Shown: in pieces, positions 1 through 6,743 of the stretch
Position numbering within the stretch: position 1 is the stretch's first letter
Layout: each line of letters begins with the position of its first letter
Assembly: GCA_964550165.1 (NCBI GenBank)
Contig: CAZJYC010000076.1
Location: 1-11,856 of the forward strand
Source of the DNA: CAZJYC01 sp964550165
Lineage (GTDB): Bacteria > Acidobacteriota > Aminicenantia > Aminicenantales > Aminicenantaceae
DNA length: 11,856 bases
Direction of reading: 5' to 3'
The notes under the pieces: generated by a model
Database searches by the model: none
Told to the model about the DNA's origin: nothing
Seen by the model: only the letters and a program-made list of their open reading frames with translations
Program-made: the position numbers and the translations under genes

Positions 1-351
1 GAGCGAGGCTATTCCCCAAAATCTCTTCGAATCGCAAAATTTGGGATGCTTGCTTCTGACTGGGCCTGCGACATAAAAGTGGGGCAAATCACGTGACACG
101 GGACTCCCAGTAGTCTTCGAGCCGGTTCTGACTTTTTCGACTTGCATTCTCTTGAAAATGATGTATAATAAATTCAAACCTTGTTTCGCTGGCTGGGCAA
201 GGTTTTTTACCCTCCTTCATTAACCCCTTTTCGCTTATTTTCCCCATACCCAAGACAGCCAGCACTCTTCCTTGAACCACTCAGCCGGAGCGCTTTACTT
301 AGCAAAATTGTTTTAATACACTACTCCATTCAAGAATAGAAAAGCTCAAAA
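1..351. other. Left-edge region without a convincing gene
   Basis: No gene here can be supported. One plus-strand frame is open from base 1 to a TGA at 94-96 (31 residues, ending in DIKVGQIT), and it could be the tail of a gene that starts outside the window; I do not recognise it. The hairpin at 176-208 would suit as its terminator. A minus-strand GTG-started frame covers 89-280 but has no ribosome binding site or recognisable motif. The bases just before the transporter start at 352 are AT-rich but show neither a clear promoter nor a good Shine-Dalgarno sequence. Confidence 0.4.
176..208 (+). terminator. Candidate intrinsic terminator
   Basis: An 8-base perfect inverted repeat (AAACCTTG at 176-183 and CAAGGTTT at 198-205) closes a 14-base loop. 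On the plus strand the run of T at 203-208 overlaps and follows the second arm, which gives the shape of a rho-independent terminator. It would end a plus-strand transcript entering from the left edge. The stem has only four G-C pairs, so efficiency is uncertain. Confidence 0.45.
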
Positions 352-1536
352 ATGACTGAGGATAGCAGATCAATTTGGAACAGATATTTTATCTTTGCCC
401 TCCTCGGTTATTTTTTCCTTTTTCTGAGCATCAGTCTTTTTTTTCTGTTTCCTTTATTTCTGGGTCAGTTTAACGCGTCAAAGAGTCGAATCGGGTTGAT
501 CATGGGCATTCACAGTATCACGGCGATCTGTATCCGGCCCTTCTTCGGACGCCTGATCGATGTCAAAGGGAGGAAGAGGATATCGCTCTTTGGAATCGGG
601 TTCATGATTTTGATTTTGCCCTTCTTTCATCTTATCCAAGATGCAGGGTGGCTTCCTGTGGTCCTGAGAGCAATGACGGGCATAGGCTGGGGCATCAGCA
701 TGACAGCCACCTTGACGATTTGCTCGGATTTGGCTCCTGTAGAAAGGCTTGCCCATTCCATGGGCATCATCGGCGTGGCTGGCCTCCTGGCGAGTGCTTT
801 GGGCCCGCAGCTCGCTGAAGAGCTGATCAACCAATTTGGCTTTGGAACTCTTTTCAATGCCAGTTTGGCCTTCCTTCTCGCTTCTTTCCTCTGCATTCTG
901 TTGACCCAGGACGTTAAAAAATCCAACAACGACAATCCATTGCCAAGGCCAAGGTCAGCCTTGCCTGTTTCGCTTTTTGTCCTGGCCTTTTTATCTACAC
1001 TGCCCGTTGTCCACGGCGCAGTCAGAGGAGCTGTTGTCTATTTCATCGCTGTCTTTGCCCAATCGATTCCCATCGAGAGAGTTGGGCCTTTTTTCTTCTT
1101 CTTTTCAGGAGCAGCCATTCTCACCCGGCTCGGGATTGGTGGCCTTTCCGATAAATACGGCCGGAAGAAGGTTATCTTTCCAGCCGCAGCCATCATTGCT
1201 TTAAACCTATTTTTGATTTCTCAAATAAAGACTTTGCCCATGCTCCTTGTAACAGGATTTATCGGTGGCTTTGGGCAGGGGCTTATCTTTCCGGCTTTGA
1301 GCACCTATATCATCGATATCCTGGGACGGAAGAATAAGGGCTTGGCCATAAGCCTTTATCTTGCGTTTTTTGATATCGGGATGGGAGTGGGGTCTACCTT
1401 TTTTGGATGGATCTCCGACCTTTATGGCTACAGAACTATGTATCTTCTCGCTGGAGCAATCCTGTTCCTAGTAACCGTGGTCTACACCTGGAGAGGTCCT
1501 GCGTCTAGTTGGCATAGTAGCCGACCCGGTGAATAA
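352..1536 (+). CDS. Major facilitator superfamily transporter
   Basis: A 394-residue inner-membrane secondary transporter of the major facilitator superfamily, a normal length for a 12-helix member. Hydrophobic segments fill the chain from about residue 11. The family motif A is present in the loop after helix 2 (GRLIDVKGRKRI, residues 66-77) and again in the second half (GGLSDKYGRKK, 263-273), which shows the usual two-bundle duplication. A hydrophilic central linker (about 186-203) joins the halves. The family moves small solutes, often drugs or sugars, with protons; the substrate cannot be read from the sequence. The ATG at 352 is chosen because helix 1 begins soon after it, although the upstream sequence lacks a good ribosome binding site. 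The last 32 bases overlap the convergent gene on the other strand, so the C-terminal tail is encoded antisense to that gene's end. Confidence 0.9.
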   Translation: MTEDSRSIWNRYFIFALLGYFFLFLSISLFFLFPLFLGQFNASKSRIGLIMGIHSITAICIRPFFGRLIDVKGRKRISLFGIGFMILILPFFHLIQDAGWLPVVLRAMTGIGWGISMTATLTICSDLAPVERLAHSMGIIGVAGLLASALGPQLAEELINQFGFGTLFNASLAFLLASFLCILLTQDVKKSNNDNPLPRPRSALPVSLFVLAFLSTLPVVHGAVRGAVVYFIAVFAQSIPIERVGPFFFFFSGAAILTRLGIGGLSDKYGRKKVIFPAAAIIALNLFLISQIKTLPMLLVTGFIGGFGQGLIFPALSTYIIDILGRKNKGLAISLYLAFFDIGMGVGSTFFGWISDLYGYRTMYLLAGAILFLVTVVYTWRGPASSWHSSRPGE

Positions 1537-2755
1537 TCCTGTAGTCTTTGTCCTTGACTTTAACTCCTATGGACTTGAATTTTCCGTCTTTGACATAATC
1601 GGCTGGAGAATAATAAAGAAGGTAGTATTCTTCGGATGCCTCAAGAGCATTCTTAAATCCATGAGCGGGATTTTGGGAATTGTCGATAATTCCCCCTGTG
1701 GCTTTGGCGGCTTCTGATAATGCCTTAAAAACATCTTCAGATTGTTCCCTCATATGAACGCCGCTGATTAACTCTGGATCCTTGTTCATGAAAATAAAGT
1801 TGAAGACCAGGGATGAATCGGCAAAAGTCTCTTTGATTCTGTTCACATCAATCTGGATATGTCGGTGGTAAAATTGAAACAGGTCTTGCAGCAAGCCCAG
1901 GATATTCGGGTTATCCTGATAAATGCTCGTCATCTTGTTGAGGATGCCGGGGTTGATCTCAGGCCTGAATTCTCTCTGATAAAAATAAAAGACGTAATTC
2001 TCTCCCTCTTGCTTTTTCAGCACTTCTGCAAACTTGATGAACATTTTTTCATCAAAAACCCTGAGGTCATCCATTTTCTCCAAGGTTTCTCGATACTTGG
2101 GTAACAGGAATTCAAGCGAGAAAGCATCGGATGTGGACTCTGATTCAATATCTGCCATAACGTTGGATTGGTCCCCAAACCCAGCGGTGCTGGACATAGA
2201 CCTGACAAGCCTCTTAAGGTCGTTCAACATACTGTTGTATTGCGACAGCCCCATTTTTGTGTCTTTTCTCAGGATGCTTTTCATTTCTTTGGCAATTTTT
2301 TCTTTTGGTATTTTCTGCAGGGCTGTACTGGAGAGGTTATATTTTTGAACAGGAGTCCAAATTGTTAGGGAATCATTGGGGAGAAGCACCTGTTGGAACA
2401 GATAGTCGATGGCCTCATCGAGCTTGGGGCTATAATCCAACAATTGGAAGAGGAGAAAAAAGTTGCGCGAAAGGTTAGGATTGAATTCTCGAAGTGCATC
2501 TTTCCTTTCGACATTGGCTTTTTTGACAAGATACAGAGCTTCTATTTTTTGAGGCATCCCGTCTTCGTAGATTTCAAAATCGTCTTTGGCCAGGTTATTG
2601 ACGAAGGTGTTTCCGTCCAGAACTCTGACCTGGACGCCAACGTTGGTGACTGTGACCTCATGTTGTTGAACCTGGGTGAAGAGGGGAAGCGACAGAACTC
2701 CAAAAGCCAAAAGAAATACCAAATTTTTGAATCCTTTATTTCCATCTATTCTCAT
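1505..2755 (-). CDS. Secreted VWFA-related domain protein (paralogue 1)
   Basis: A 416-residue exported protein resembling the VWFA-related domain family abundant in Acidobacteriota. An N-terminal signal peptide (basic start, hydrophobic core about residues 11-27) is followed by a beta-strand-rich opening with DDFEIYEDG (about 58-66), typical of this family, and the C-terminus carries the characteristic YYLLYYSP and terminal GYYAN. The chain probably has a von Willebrand A-like fold, but where the metal-site DxSxS is expected it reads LLDYSPK (about 105-111), so metal-dependent adhesion is doubtful. The start at 2755 is preferred over an in-frame ATG at 2812: it has AAGGAAGG six bases upstream and puts the signal peptide at the N-terminus. 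A sigma-54-type promoter lies about 100 bases upstream. The gene is a diverged tandem copy of 3159-4418. Function is unknown; surface or secreted binding is a guess. Confidence 0.8.
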   Translation of the reverse strand: MRIDGNKGFKNLVFLLAFGVLSLPLFTQVQQHEVTVTNVGVQVRVLDGNTFVNNLAKDDFEIYEDGMPQKIEALYLVKKANVERKDALREFNPNLSRNFFLLFQLLDYSPKLDEAIDYLFQQVLLPNDSLTIWTPVQKYNLSSTALQKIPKEKIAKEMKSILRKDTKMGLSQYNSMLNDLKRLVRSMSSTAGFGDQSNVMADIESESTSDAFSLEFLLPKYRETLEKMDDLRVFDEKMFIKFAEVLKKQEGENYVFYFYQREFRPEINPGILNKMTSIYQDNPNILGLLQDLFQFYHRHIQIDVNRIKETFADSSLVFNFIFMNKDPELISGVHMREQSEDVFKALSEAAKATGGIIDNSQNPAHGFKNALEASEEYYLLYYSPADYVKDGKFKSIGVKVKDKDYRIIHRVGYYAN

Positions 2756-2855
2756 GACATGCCTTCCTTTATGCATAGAATTGCGCTCCAAAGTAACGGC
2801 AGGAATTTTCATTTCCCGTTTTTATTCTTATGAACTTCAACTTGCTCAAAAAAGA

Positions 2856-2871
2856 TGCAAATAATGTGCCA
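2856..2871 (-). promoter_or_regulatory. Sigma-54 (RpoN) -24/-12 promoter
   Basis: Read on the minus strand the site is TGGCAC, five bases, then TTGCA. This matches the sigma-54 core consensus exactly, with the invariant GG and GC dinucleotides 10 bases apart. Transcription would start near 2845, pointing at the VWFA-related gene 1505-2755. Sigma-54 promoters need an enhancer-binding ATPase; the palindromes at 2979-3012 lie 135-165 bases upstream of the predicted start, a usual distance for such activators. Confidence 0.7.
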
Positions 2872-2978
2872 ATCCAGAACAGGTTGCTGGAGAGCTTTTC
2901 ATGCTTTTTTTGTACCTCAAAAAGGTCAGTTGTCCCTTTTCAAGAAGGGTTTTTCCCAGGCTGACTTTCTTGGCTCCA

Positions 2979-3012
2979 GGGCTAAACAGCCCAGCAAGTA
3001 AAGAAACTTTAC
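2979..3012. promoter_or_regulatory. Two palindromes, possible activator sites
   Basis: GGGCTAAACAGCCC (2979-2992, 5-base arms, 4-base centre) and GTAAAGAAACTTTAC (2998-3012, 6-base arms, 3-base centre) stand 5 bases apart, upstream of the sigma-54-type promoter. Their symmetry suits dimeric regulator binding. Neither is followed by a T-run on the minus strand, so they are unlikely terminators. The assignment as enhancer sites is inference from position. Confidence 0.35.
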
Positions 3013-3158
3013 ATTCTTCGCCAATATAATGCGCAAGAAGGTGGCACCCCGGGCTTTATTTTCCCAATTTTTTGGATAGGAATTCTGTGTCTTTTTAATT
3101 TTTTGACAAGAAAAGCTAAAGCCATTCTAGGTAGCGGTGTTTCCTCCTTGCTATCTTT

Positions 3159-4418
3159 TTAGTTGGCGAAATAGCCGGCACGGTGGACAATCTTGTATTT
3201 ACCCTCTTTATTCTTCATCGTGACCTTGATTTCTCTGAATTTCTTATCCAGATTATAATTCTTCGGCGAATAATAGAGGAGGTAATAGCTTTCCGAGGCT
3301 TCAAGAGCTTTTTGGAACAGATAGGTTGGATTCGAAGAGCTCTCAGCAAATCCTCCGGTCGCGTTGGCCATTTCTTTAAAAGGAGTCACGATGTCCTCAG
3401 AATGTTCTTCCATGCGGACTCCCGTAATAATCTCAGGAGGCTTGGTGATGAACAGGAAGTGGATCTGGATGGAAGAGTCGGCGTAGGCCTGTTTGACGCG
3501 CTCCACATCGAACGAAATGTCTCTTTTCTGAAAATCAAAAATACCTGAGATAGTGGCCAGGATATCGGGTCTTTCCTGATAAAGGTTTATATACTGATTC
3601 AGTATCCTTGGCTCGATGCGGGGAATGAATTCTCTTTGGTAAAAAAGAAAAACATACTTTTGCCCTTCTTGTTTTTCAAGAAACCGGGCGAATTCCAGGA
3701 GCTTCAATTCCTCCACTCTTCGTAAAGTCTCCAGCCTGTGGAGAAGGCCGTCATAGTGAATGAGCTGTTCATCAAATTCCATTCCTCCATAAAGGCTTGA
3801 GCTGGAGGAATCGAGTTCTTTAGGATAGGTAGCGGCTGGTGCCGTGGAATCAAGACTCCCTGACTCAATGGCTGCCGATATTGACCGTGAAAGACGGGCG
3901 AGTTCCTGGATGGTGTTGTTGTATTCCGAAGCCCCGGCTAAAGCATCGTGTCTCAAGAGGCCTTTCAATTCATTCAAGATGTCTTCTCTCGATTTGGCCT
4001 CTAGCGCCTTCTCCTTCATTCTGTAGGTTTTGATCGGAGTTATAACGTAGAGATTATCCCCGGGCAGGACGACATTCTGGACGAAATATTCCATGGCTCT
4101 GCCCAGCTCTGCTGTGTACTCAGAAACCTCAAAATTGAGAAAGAAGTTCCTTGTGGTCTCCGGTGCGAATCTCCTCTTTTCTTCGCTCTTCTCGATGGTT
4201 CTTTTTTTCACCAAATAAACCGCCTCAATTTTTTGTGAAATCCCATCCTCGAAGACTTCAAAATCGTCTATGGCCAGGTTATCGACAAAGATCCCATCCT
4301 TGAAGACTCTTACGGGCACTTCGACATTGATCACCAGAGATTGTCTGACGAATATTTCCTGGGAAGATAGCGATAGGCTTAAAAGAAGAACGATGCCTAG
4401 AAGGAAGACTTTTTTCAT
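3159..4418 (-). CDS. Secreted VWFA-related domain protein (paralogue 2)
   Basis: A 419-residue exported protein of the same family as 1505-2755. It begins with a clear signal peptide (MKK, then a hydrophobic core to about residue 18), has FVDNLAIDDFEVFEDG at 44-59, YYLLYYSP near the end and a terminal GYFAN. The two paralogues align along almost their whole length, so this is a tandem duplication that has diverged. The expected DxSxS metal site is again absent (VSEYTAE at about 98-104). A serine-rich stretch around residues 175-200 looks like a flexible linker. The ATG at 4418 has GGAGGAG just upstream. A sigma-70-type promoter lies at 4488-4517, so the two copies appear to be under different control. 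The role is unknown. Confidence 0.82.
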   Translation of the reverse strand: MKKVFLLGIVLLLSLSLSSQEIFVRQSLVINVEVPVRVFKDGIFVDNLAIDDFEVFEDGISQKIEAVYLVKKRTIEKSEEKRRFAPETTRNFFLNFEVSEYTAELGRAMEYFVQNVVLPGDNLYVITPIKTYRMKEKALEAKSREDILNELKGLLRHDALAGASEYNNTIQELARLSRSISAAIESGSLDSTAPAATYPKELDSSSSSLYGGMEFDEQLIHYDGLLHRLETLRRVEELKLLEFARFLEKQEGQKYVFLFYQREFIPRIEPRILNQYINLYQERPDILATISGIFDFQKRDISFDVERVKQAYADSSIQIHFLFITKPPEIITGVRMEEHSEDIVTPFKEMANATGGFAESSSNPTYLFQKALEASESYYLLYYSPKNYNLDKKFREIKVTMKNKEGKYKIVHRAGYFAN

Positions 4419-4487
4419 TTCTCCTCCATAGCGCTTATGTCGCTGACTTTATTAAAATATTATTCCCGAATTTTCAGATTCGAAATC

Positions 4488-4517
4488 ATTATATTACGTC
4501 TTAAAGTCTTAAAACAA
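4488..4517 (-). promoter_or_regulatory. Sigma-70-type promoter for VWFA-related paralogue 2
   Basis: On the minus strand, TTGTTT (4512-4517) and a perfect TATAAT (4488-4493) are separated by 18 bases. The start of transcription would be near 4480, giving a leader of about 60 bases to the ATG at 4418. The -35 box is only a partial match. Confidence 0.5.
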
Positions 4518-4560
4518 GGGTCTGCGCTTGAACTTGTCTTTGAATATGTTGGTTGAATTT

Positions 4561-5517
4561 TCAGTGGCTTATGCGTTCAAAGCCAGAAACACTGACAAAT
4601 TCAAGCTTTTCTTCCTTTACCAGCTCATCAAAAAGAAGGTTCAAGCCCAAAGCGTCGCTTGCCACATGACCGGCAATGACTACATTCAGATTCGCTTTCT
4701 TCGCATTCTCAAGATGCTCTTCGCTCAGATGCATGGCCAGGATGGTGCTGATGCCGCTGCTGGCGTATTTCTCAAAAATTTCTTTCGAACCTTCTGTGCC
4801 CCCTGTCATATCCACGTAGATTTTTCCGCACTTGCTGTTCTCGGAGCCATGGACGATTTTGGGAGGCACCTGCAACTTTGCTGCCTTTCTGTATTCAGGG
4901 ATTTTTTTCAACAGATTCATCAGGTCTTTTAATTTGTAGGGGTTATCGGCTTCGCATCTTTTCTTGAGGTAATTGGCAACACAATTGTCAGAAGCTGTAT
5001 GGATGCACATCATGGGAATTCCAAGAGTTTTGGCCACATCCACGGAGCGGGCATGATTGACAGGCATGAGCCGCCTTTCGATTTCGCTGATTCTTTTGTC
5101 CATGAGCTGTTCGGCGACACTGATCGTTATTCCGTGGCTGGCCATCAGATCGGCCTGGAGCCTCATGACATCATAGAGTTGGGCCAGGGCATAGCCTTCA
5201 GGATGATGGGAGATGATCAGGTCAATTTTTTTGTTCAGGTCCTTATTCAAAAGGTAGACCAAAAGGATCTCTCCGACCTGCATATCGATGCCAACAATCA
5301 CTTTTTTAACATTTGTGCTCAAGTCGCCATTCAAAACTCGTGTGTCGGAGAAAGGGTTGAACAGCCTGTCCTCGTCGTAGTCTTCCGCTTCCTCGTCTTT
5401 CAGCTTCTTGAATTTTTCTTTTTCTTCTTCGAGGATTTTATCCATCTCCTCTTTCCCTCTCATATCATTCTTGATGCCGATGTCCACAACTTGCTTGTAT
5501 AGCGTTTCAAGCTTCAT
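4561..5517 (-). CDS. NIF3-family (NGG1p-interacting factor 3) metalloprotein
   Basis: A 318-residue cytoplasmic protein of the NIF3/DUF34 family, whose members form toroidal oligomers with a two-metal site per subunit. The metal-binding signatures are visible: SHHP (103-106), HTASDN (173-178) and AGHVASD (282-288). The first 55 residues are highly charged and predicted helical (roughly 22-50), followed by NPFSDTRVLNGD, which I take to mark a NIF3 subfamily of about 320 residues. The biochemical role of the family is still unsettled; proposals include GTP cyclohydrolase-like or metal-insertion functions. The ATG at 5517 has a strong AGGAGGG six bases upstream. It is separated from the upstream operon by 148 bases with a hairpin, so it is probably a separate or only partly co-transcribed unit. 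Confidence 0.88.
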   Translation of the reverse strand: MKLETLYKQVVDIGIKNDMRGKEEMDKILEEEKEKFKKLKDEEAEDYDEDRLFNPFSDTRVLNGDLSTNVKKVIVGIDMQVGEILLVYLLNKDLNKKIDLIISHHPEGYALAQLYDVMRLQADLMASHGITISVAEQLMDKRISEIERRLMPVNHARSVDVAKTLGIPMMCIHTASDNCVANYLKKRCEADNPYKLKDLMNLLKKIPEYRKAAKLQVPPKIVHGSENSKCGKIYVDMTGGTEGSKEIFEKYASSGISTILAMHLSEEHLENAKKANLNVVIAGHVASDALGLNLLFDELVKEEKLEFVSVSGFERISH

Positions 5518-5591
5518 TCAGATCCCTCCTTTCCTCCGTTAATTTGATCAGATCTACTCCAAGTTGCGTGGGCAATTCCAATCCAGGTTTA

Positions 5592-5626
5592 AACCAGAGA
5601 GAGGCCATTTCCGGCTCTCTCCGGTT
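5592..5626. other. Strong imperfect hairpin between epimerase and NIF3 genes
   Basis: AACCAGAGAGAG (5592-5603) pairs with CTCTCTCCGGTT (5615-5626) except for one position, which becomes a G-U pair in minus-strand RNA. The loop contains further complementary bases. On the minus strand only three T follow, so as an intrinsic terminator it is weak; it may attenuate or protect the end of the operon transcript, or sit in the NIF3 leader. Confidence 0.45.
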
Positions 5627-5649
5627 GAAATATAATCCACCCAAAATAG

Positions 5650-5674
5650 AAAAAAACCATTGGAATTAATCCAA
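5650..5674 (-). terminator. Weak terminator-like element at the operon end
   Basis: On the minus strand TTGGA and TCCAA (5670-5674 and 5660-5664) flank a 5-base loop that includes the epimerase stop codon, followed three bases later by seven T. The stem is short and AT-rich, so this is a tentative call. Confidence 0.3.
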
Positions 5675-6733
5675 AATGTCAAATCCGAGTCCAGGCTTAT
5701 CATTCGGGAAAAGAACTCCGTTGCGGAGGATAACTGCGCCCTGAGTGGGATCGTCAATCAAGCCCAGATGGCCATCGAGATCTGCGTACATCACGTTGGG
5801 GCGAGCCAGAGCAAAGTGAACGCCGGCTGCGATGCTCAGAGCAGCCTCATCCATGCAGCCCACCATAACTTCAAGACCGGCTGACCGCGCGACGGCATTG
5901 ATTTGGAGAGCTTCTGCAATGCCACCAACCTTCATCAGTTTGATGTTGACCATGTCAGCCAGGTCACGCCGGGCAAGCCGGAAGGCGTCGCGAATAGTCA
6001 TCAGGCTTTCATCGGCCATGACCGGGATATGGACGCTACCTGTCACGCGTCCCAGCAGGTCTGGCTCACCTTTGGGAGTCGGCTGCTCAATCAGCTCTAA
6101 GCGGGCGCTGCGGGTTTGCGCGACGAACTTCAGTGCTTGCTCAACCGAAAATCCCTGGTTAGCGTCAAAGCGCAGTTCAATCTCGTTCCCAACGGCTTCC
6201 CTGACCTTCAAGACCCGTTGAATGTCCGAGTCGACATCGATTCCCCCTTTGATTTTGAGAGATTTGAAGCCCTGGCCGATCCAGTAGAGAGCCCGGGAAG
6301 CAGTCTCGTTCTCAGGTAGGATGCCGATGGTCACACAGGTTCTGATGCGGTCTCGGAAGCCTCCCAGAAGTTTCCAGAGGGGTATGCCGCTCGCTTTACC
6401 CAGGATATCGTGGAGGGCCATATCGACTGCAGCCATGGCTGAGGACTGTGACCGGAGAAGAGGAACAAGGCGTTCGATGAGCATAACCGGGCGCAACGGA
6501 TCAGACCCTTTGATGGAGGGATAGATAACATCGTTCGAAGCCCGAAGGACACTTTCGGTTGTTTCGCCGGTTATTTGCAGATCGGGGGCAGCACAGCCGT
6601 AGCCGATGATGCCCGAGTCAGTCTCGATACGCAGGAAAACATTGGTTGTGGACTCGATTGTCTCGTACGAGATAATATAAGGCTCGCTGAGGCGCATGGT
6701 CACCGGCCAGGCCTCGACCTGCTTGATTTTCAT
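5666..6733 (-). CDS. Enolase-superfamily dipeptide epimerase-like protein
   Basis: A 355-residue member of the muconate-lactonizing/mandelate-racemase branch of the enolase superfamily. An N-terminal capping domain (to about residue 125) is followed by the barrel. Catalytic features are present: the KxK pair K160/K162, metal ligands D190 (RFDAN), E216 (IEQP) and D241 (ADES), and the second base K265 (NIKLMKVGG). The DLD at 318-320 corresponds to the DxD motif that in L-Ala-D/L-Glu epimerases holds the substrate alpha-amino group, so a dipeptide or amino-acyl epimerase is the best guess. However, the position aligned with Arg24 of Bacillus subtilis YkfB is Glu24 here, so the substrate probably is not L-Ala-L-Glu. 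A related enzyme, DgcA, racemises N-acetyl-glutamate and works with DgcN; a DgcN-like gene lies in this operon. It is the last gene, 10 bases after the fusion gene, with no clear Shine-Dalgarno sequence, suggesting coupled translation. Confidence 0.85.
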   Translation of the reverse strand: MKIKQVEAWPVTMRLSEPYIISYETIESTTNVFLRIETDSGIIGYGCAAPDLQITGETTESVLRASNDVIYPSIKGSDPLRPVMLIERLVPLLRSQSSAMAAVDMALHDILGKASGIPLWKLLGGFRDRIRTCVTIGILPENETASRALYWIGQGFKSLKIKGGIDVDSDIQRVLKVREAVGNEIELRFDANQGFSVEQALKFVAQTRSARLELIEQPTPKGEPDLLGRVTGSVHIPVMADESLMTIRDAFRLARRDLADMVNIKLMKVGGIAEALQINAVARSAGLEVMVGCMDEAALSIAAGVHFALARPNVMYADLDGHLGLIDDPTQGAVILRNGVLFPNDKPGLGFDILD

Positions 6734-6743
6734 AGTGATTCAT

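Larger units (their letters stand above)
2756..3158. other. Regulatory gap between the two VWFA-related genes
   Basis: About 400 bases without a gene if paralogue 1 starts at 2755. From right to left it contains an AT-rich stretch after the stop of paralogue 2, two palindromes (2979-2992 and 2998-3012), a short hairpin with T-run in plus orientation (2934-2954), the -24/-12 promoter (2856-2871) and a leader of about 90 bases to the Shine-Dalgarno sequence at about 2762-2769. No obvious minus-strand terminator follows paralogue 2, so read-through into paralogue 1 is possible. Confidence 0.5.

Noticed and set aside
89..280. Minus-strand GTG-started frame of 63 codons
   Set aside because: It has no Shine-Dalgarno sequence and no family resemblance, and it runs across the terminator-like hairpin at 176-208.
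2756..2812. Upstream in-frame ATG at 2812 for VWFA-related paralogue 1
   Set aside because: It would place 19 extra residues before the signal peptide and lacks a good Shine-Dalgarno sequence, although it does lie downstream of the predicted transcription start.
2393..2833. Plus-strand frame of 146 codons opposite VWFA-related paralogue 1
   Set aside because: The minus strand encodes the conserved family sequence and a signal peptide; this frame has no independent support.
2934..2954. Hairpin CCCTT/AAGGG followed by five T in plus orientation
   Set aside because: It looks like a terminator, but no plus-strand gene lies upstream to use it, and it has no T-run on the minus strand where the genes are.
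3042..3060. Second TGGCAC, in plus orientation, as a possible sigma-54 site
   Set aside because: It lacks TTGC at the required spacing and points toward no plus-strand gene.
4999..5502. Long plus-strand frame (167 codons) opposite the NIF3 gene
   Set aside because: It lies wholly antisense to a gene with clear family motifs and a strong ribosome binding site, and its own translation shows no recognisable domain.
5631..5636. Perfect TATAAT on the plus strand
   Set aside because: There is no -35 box at a suitable distance and no plus-strand gene downstream; it is probably chance in an AT-rich gap.
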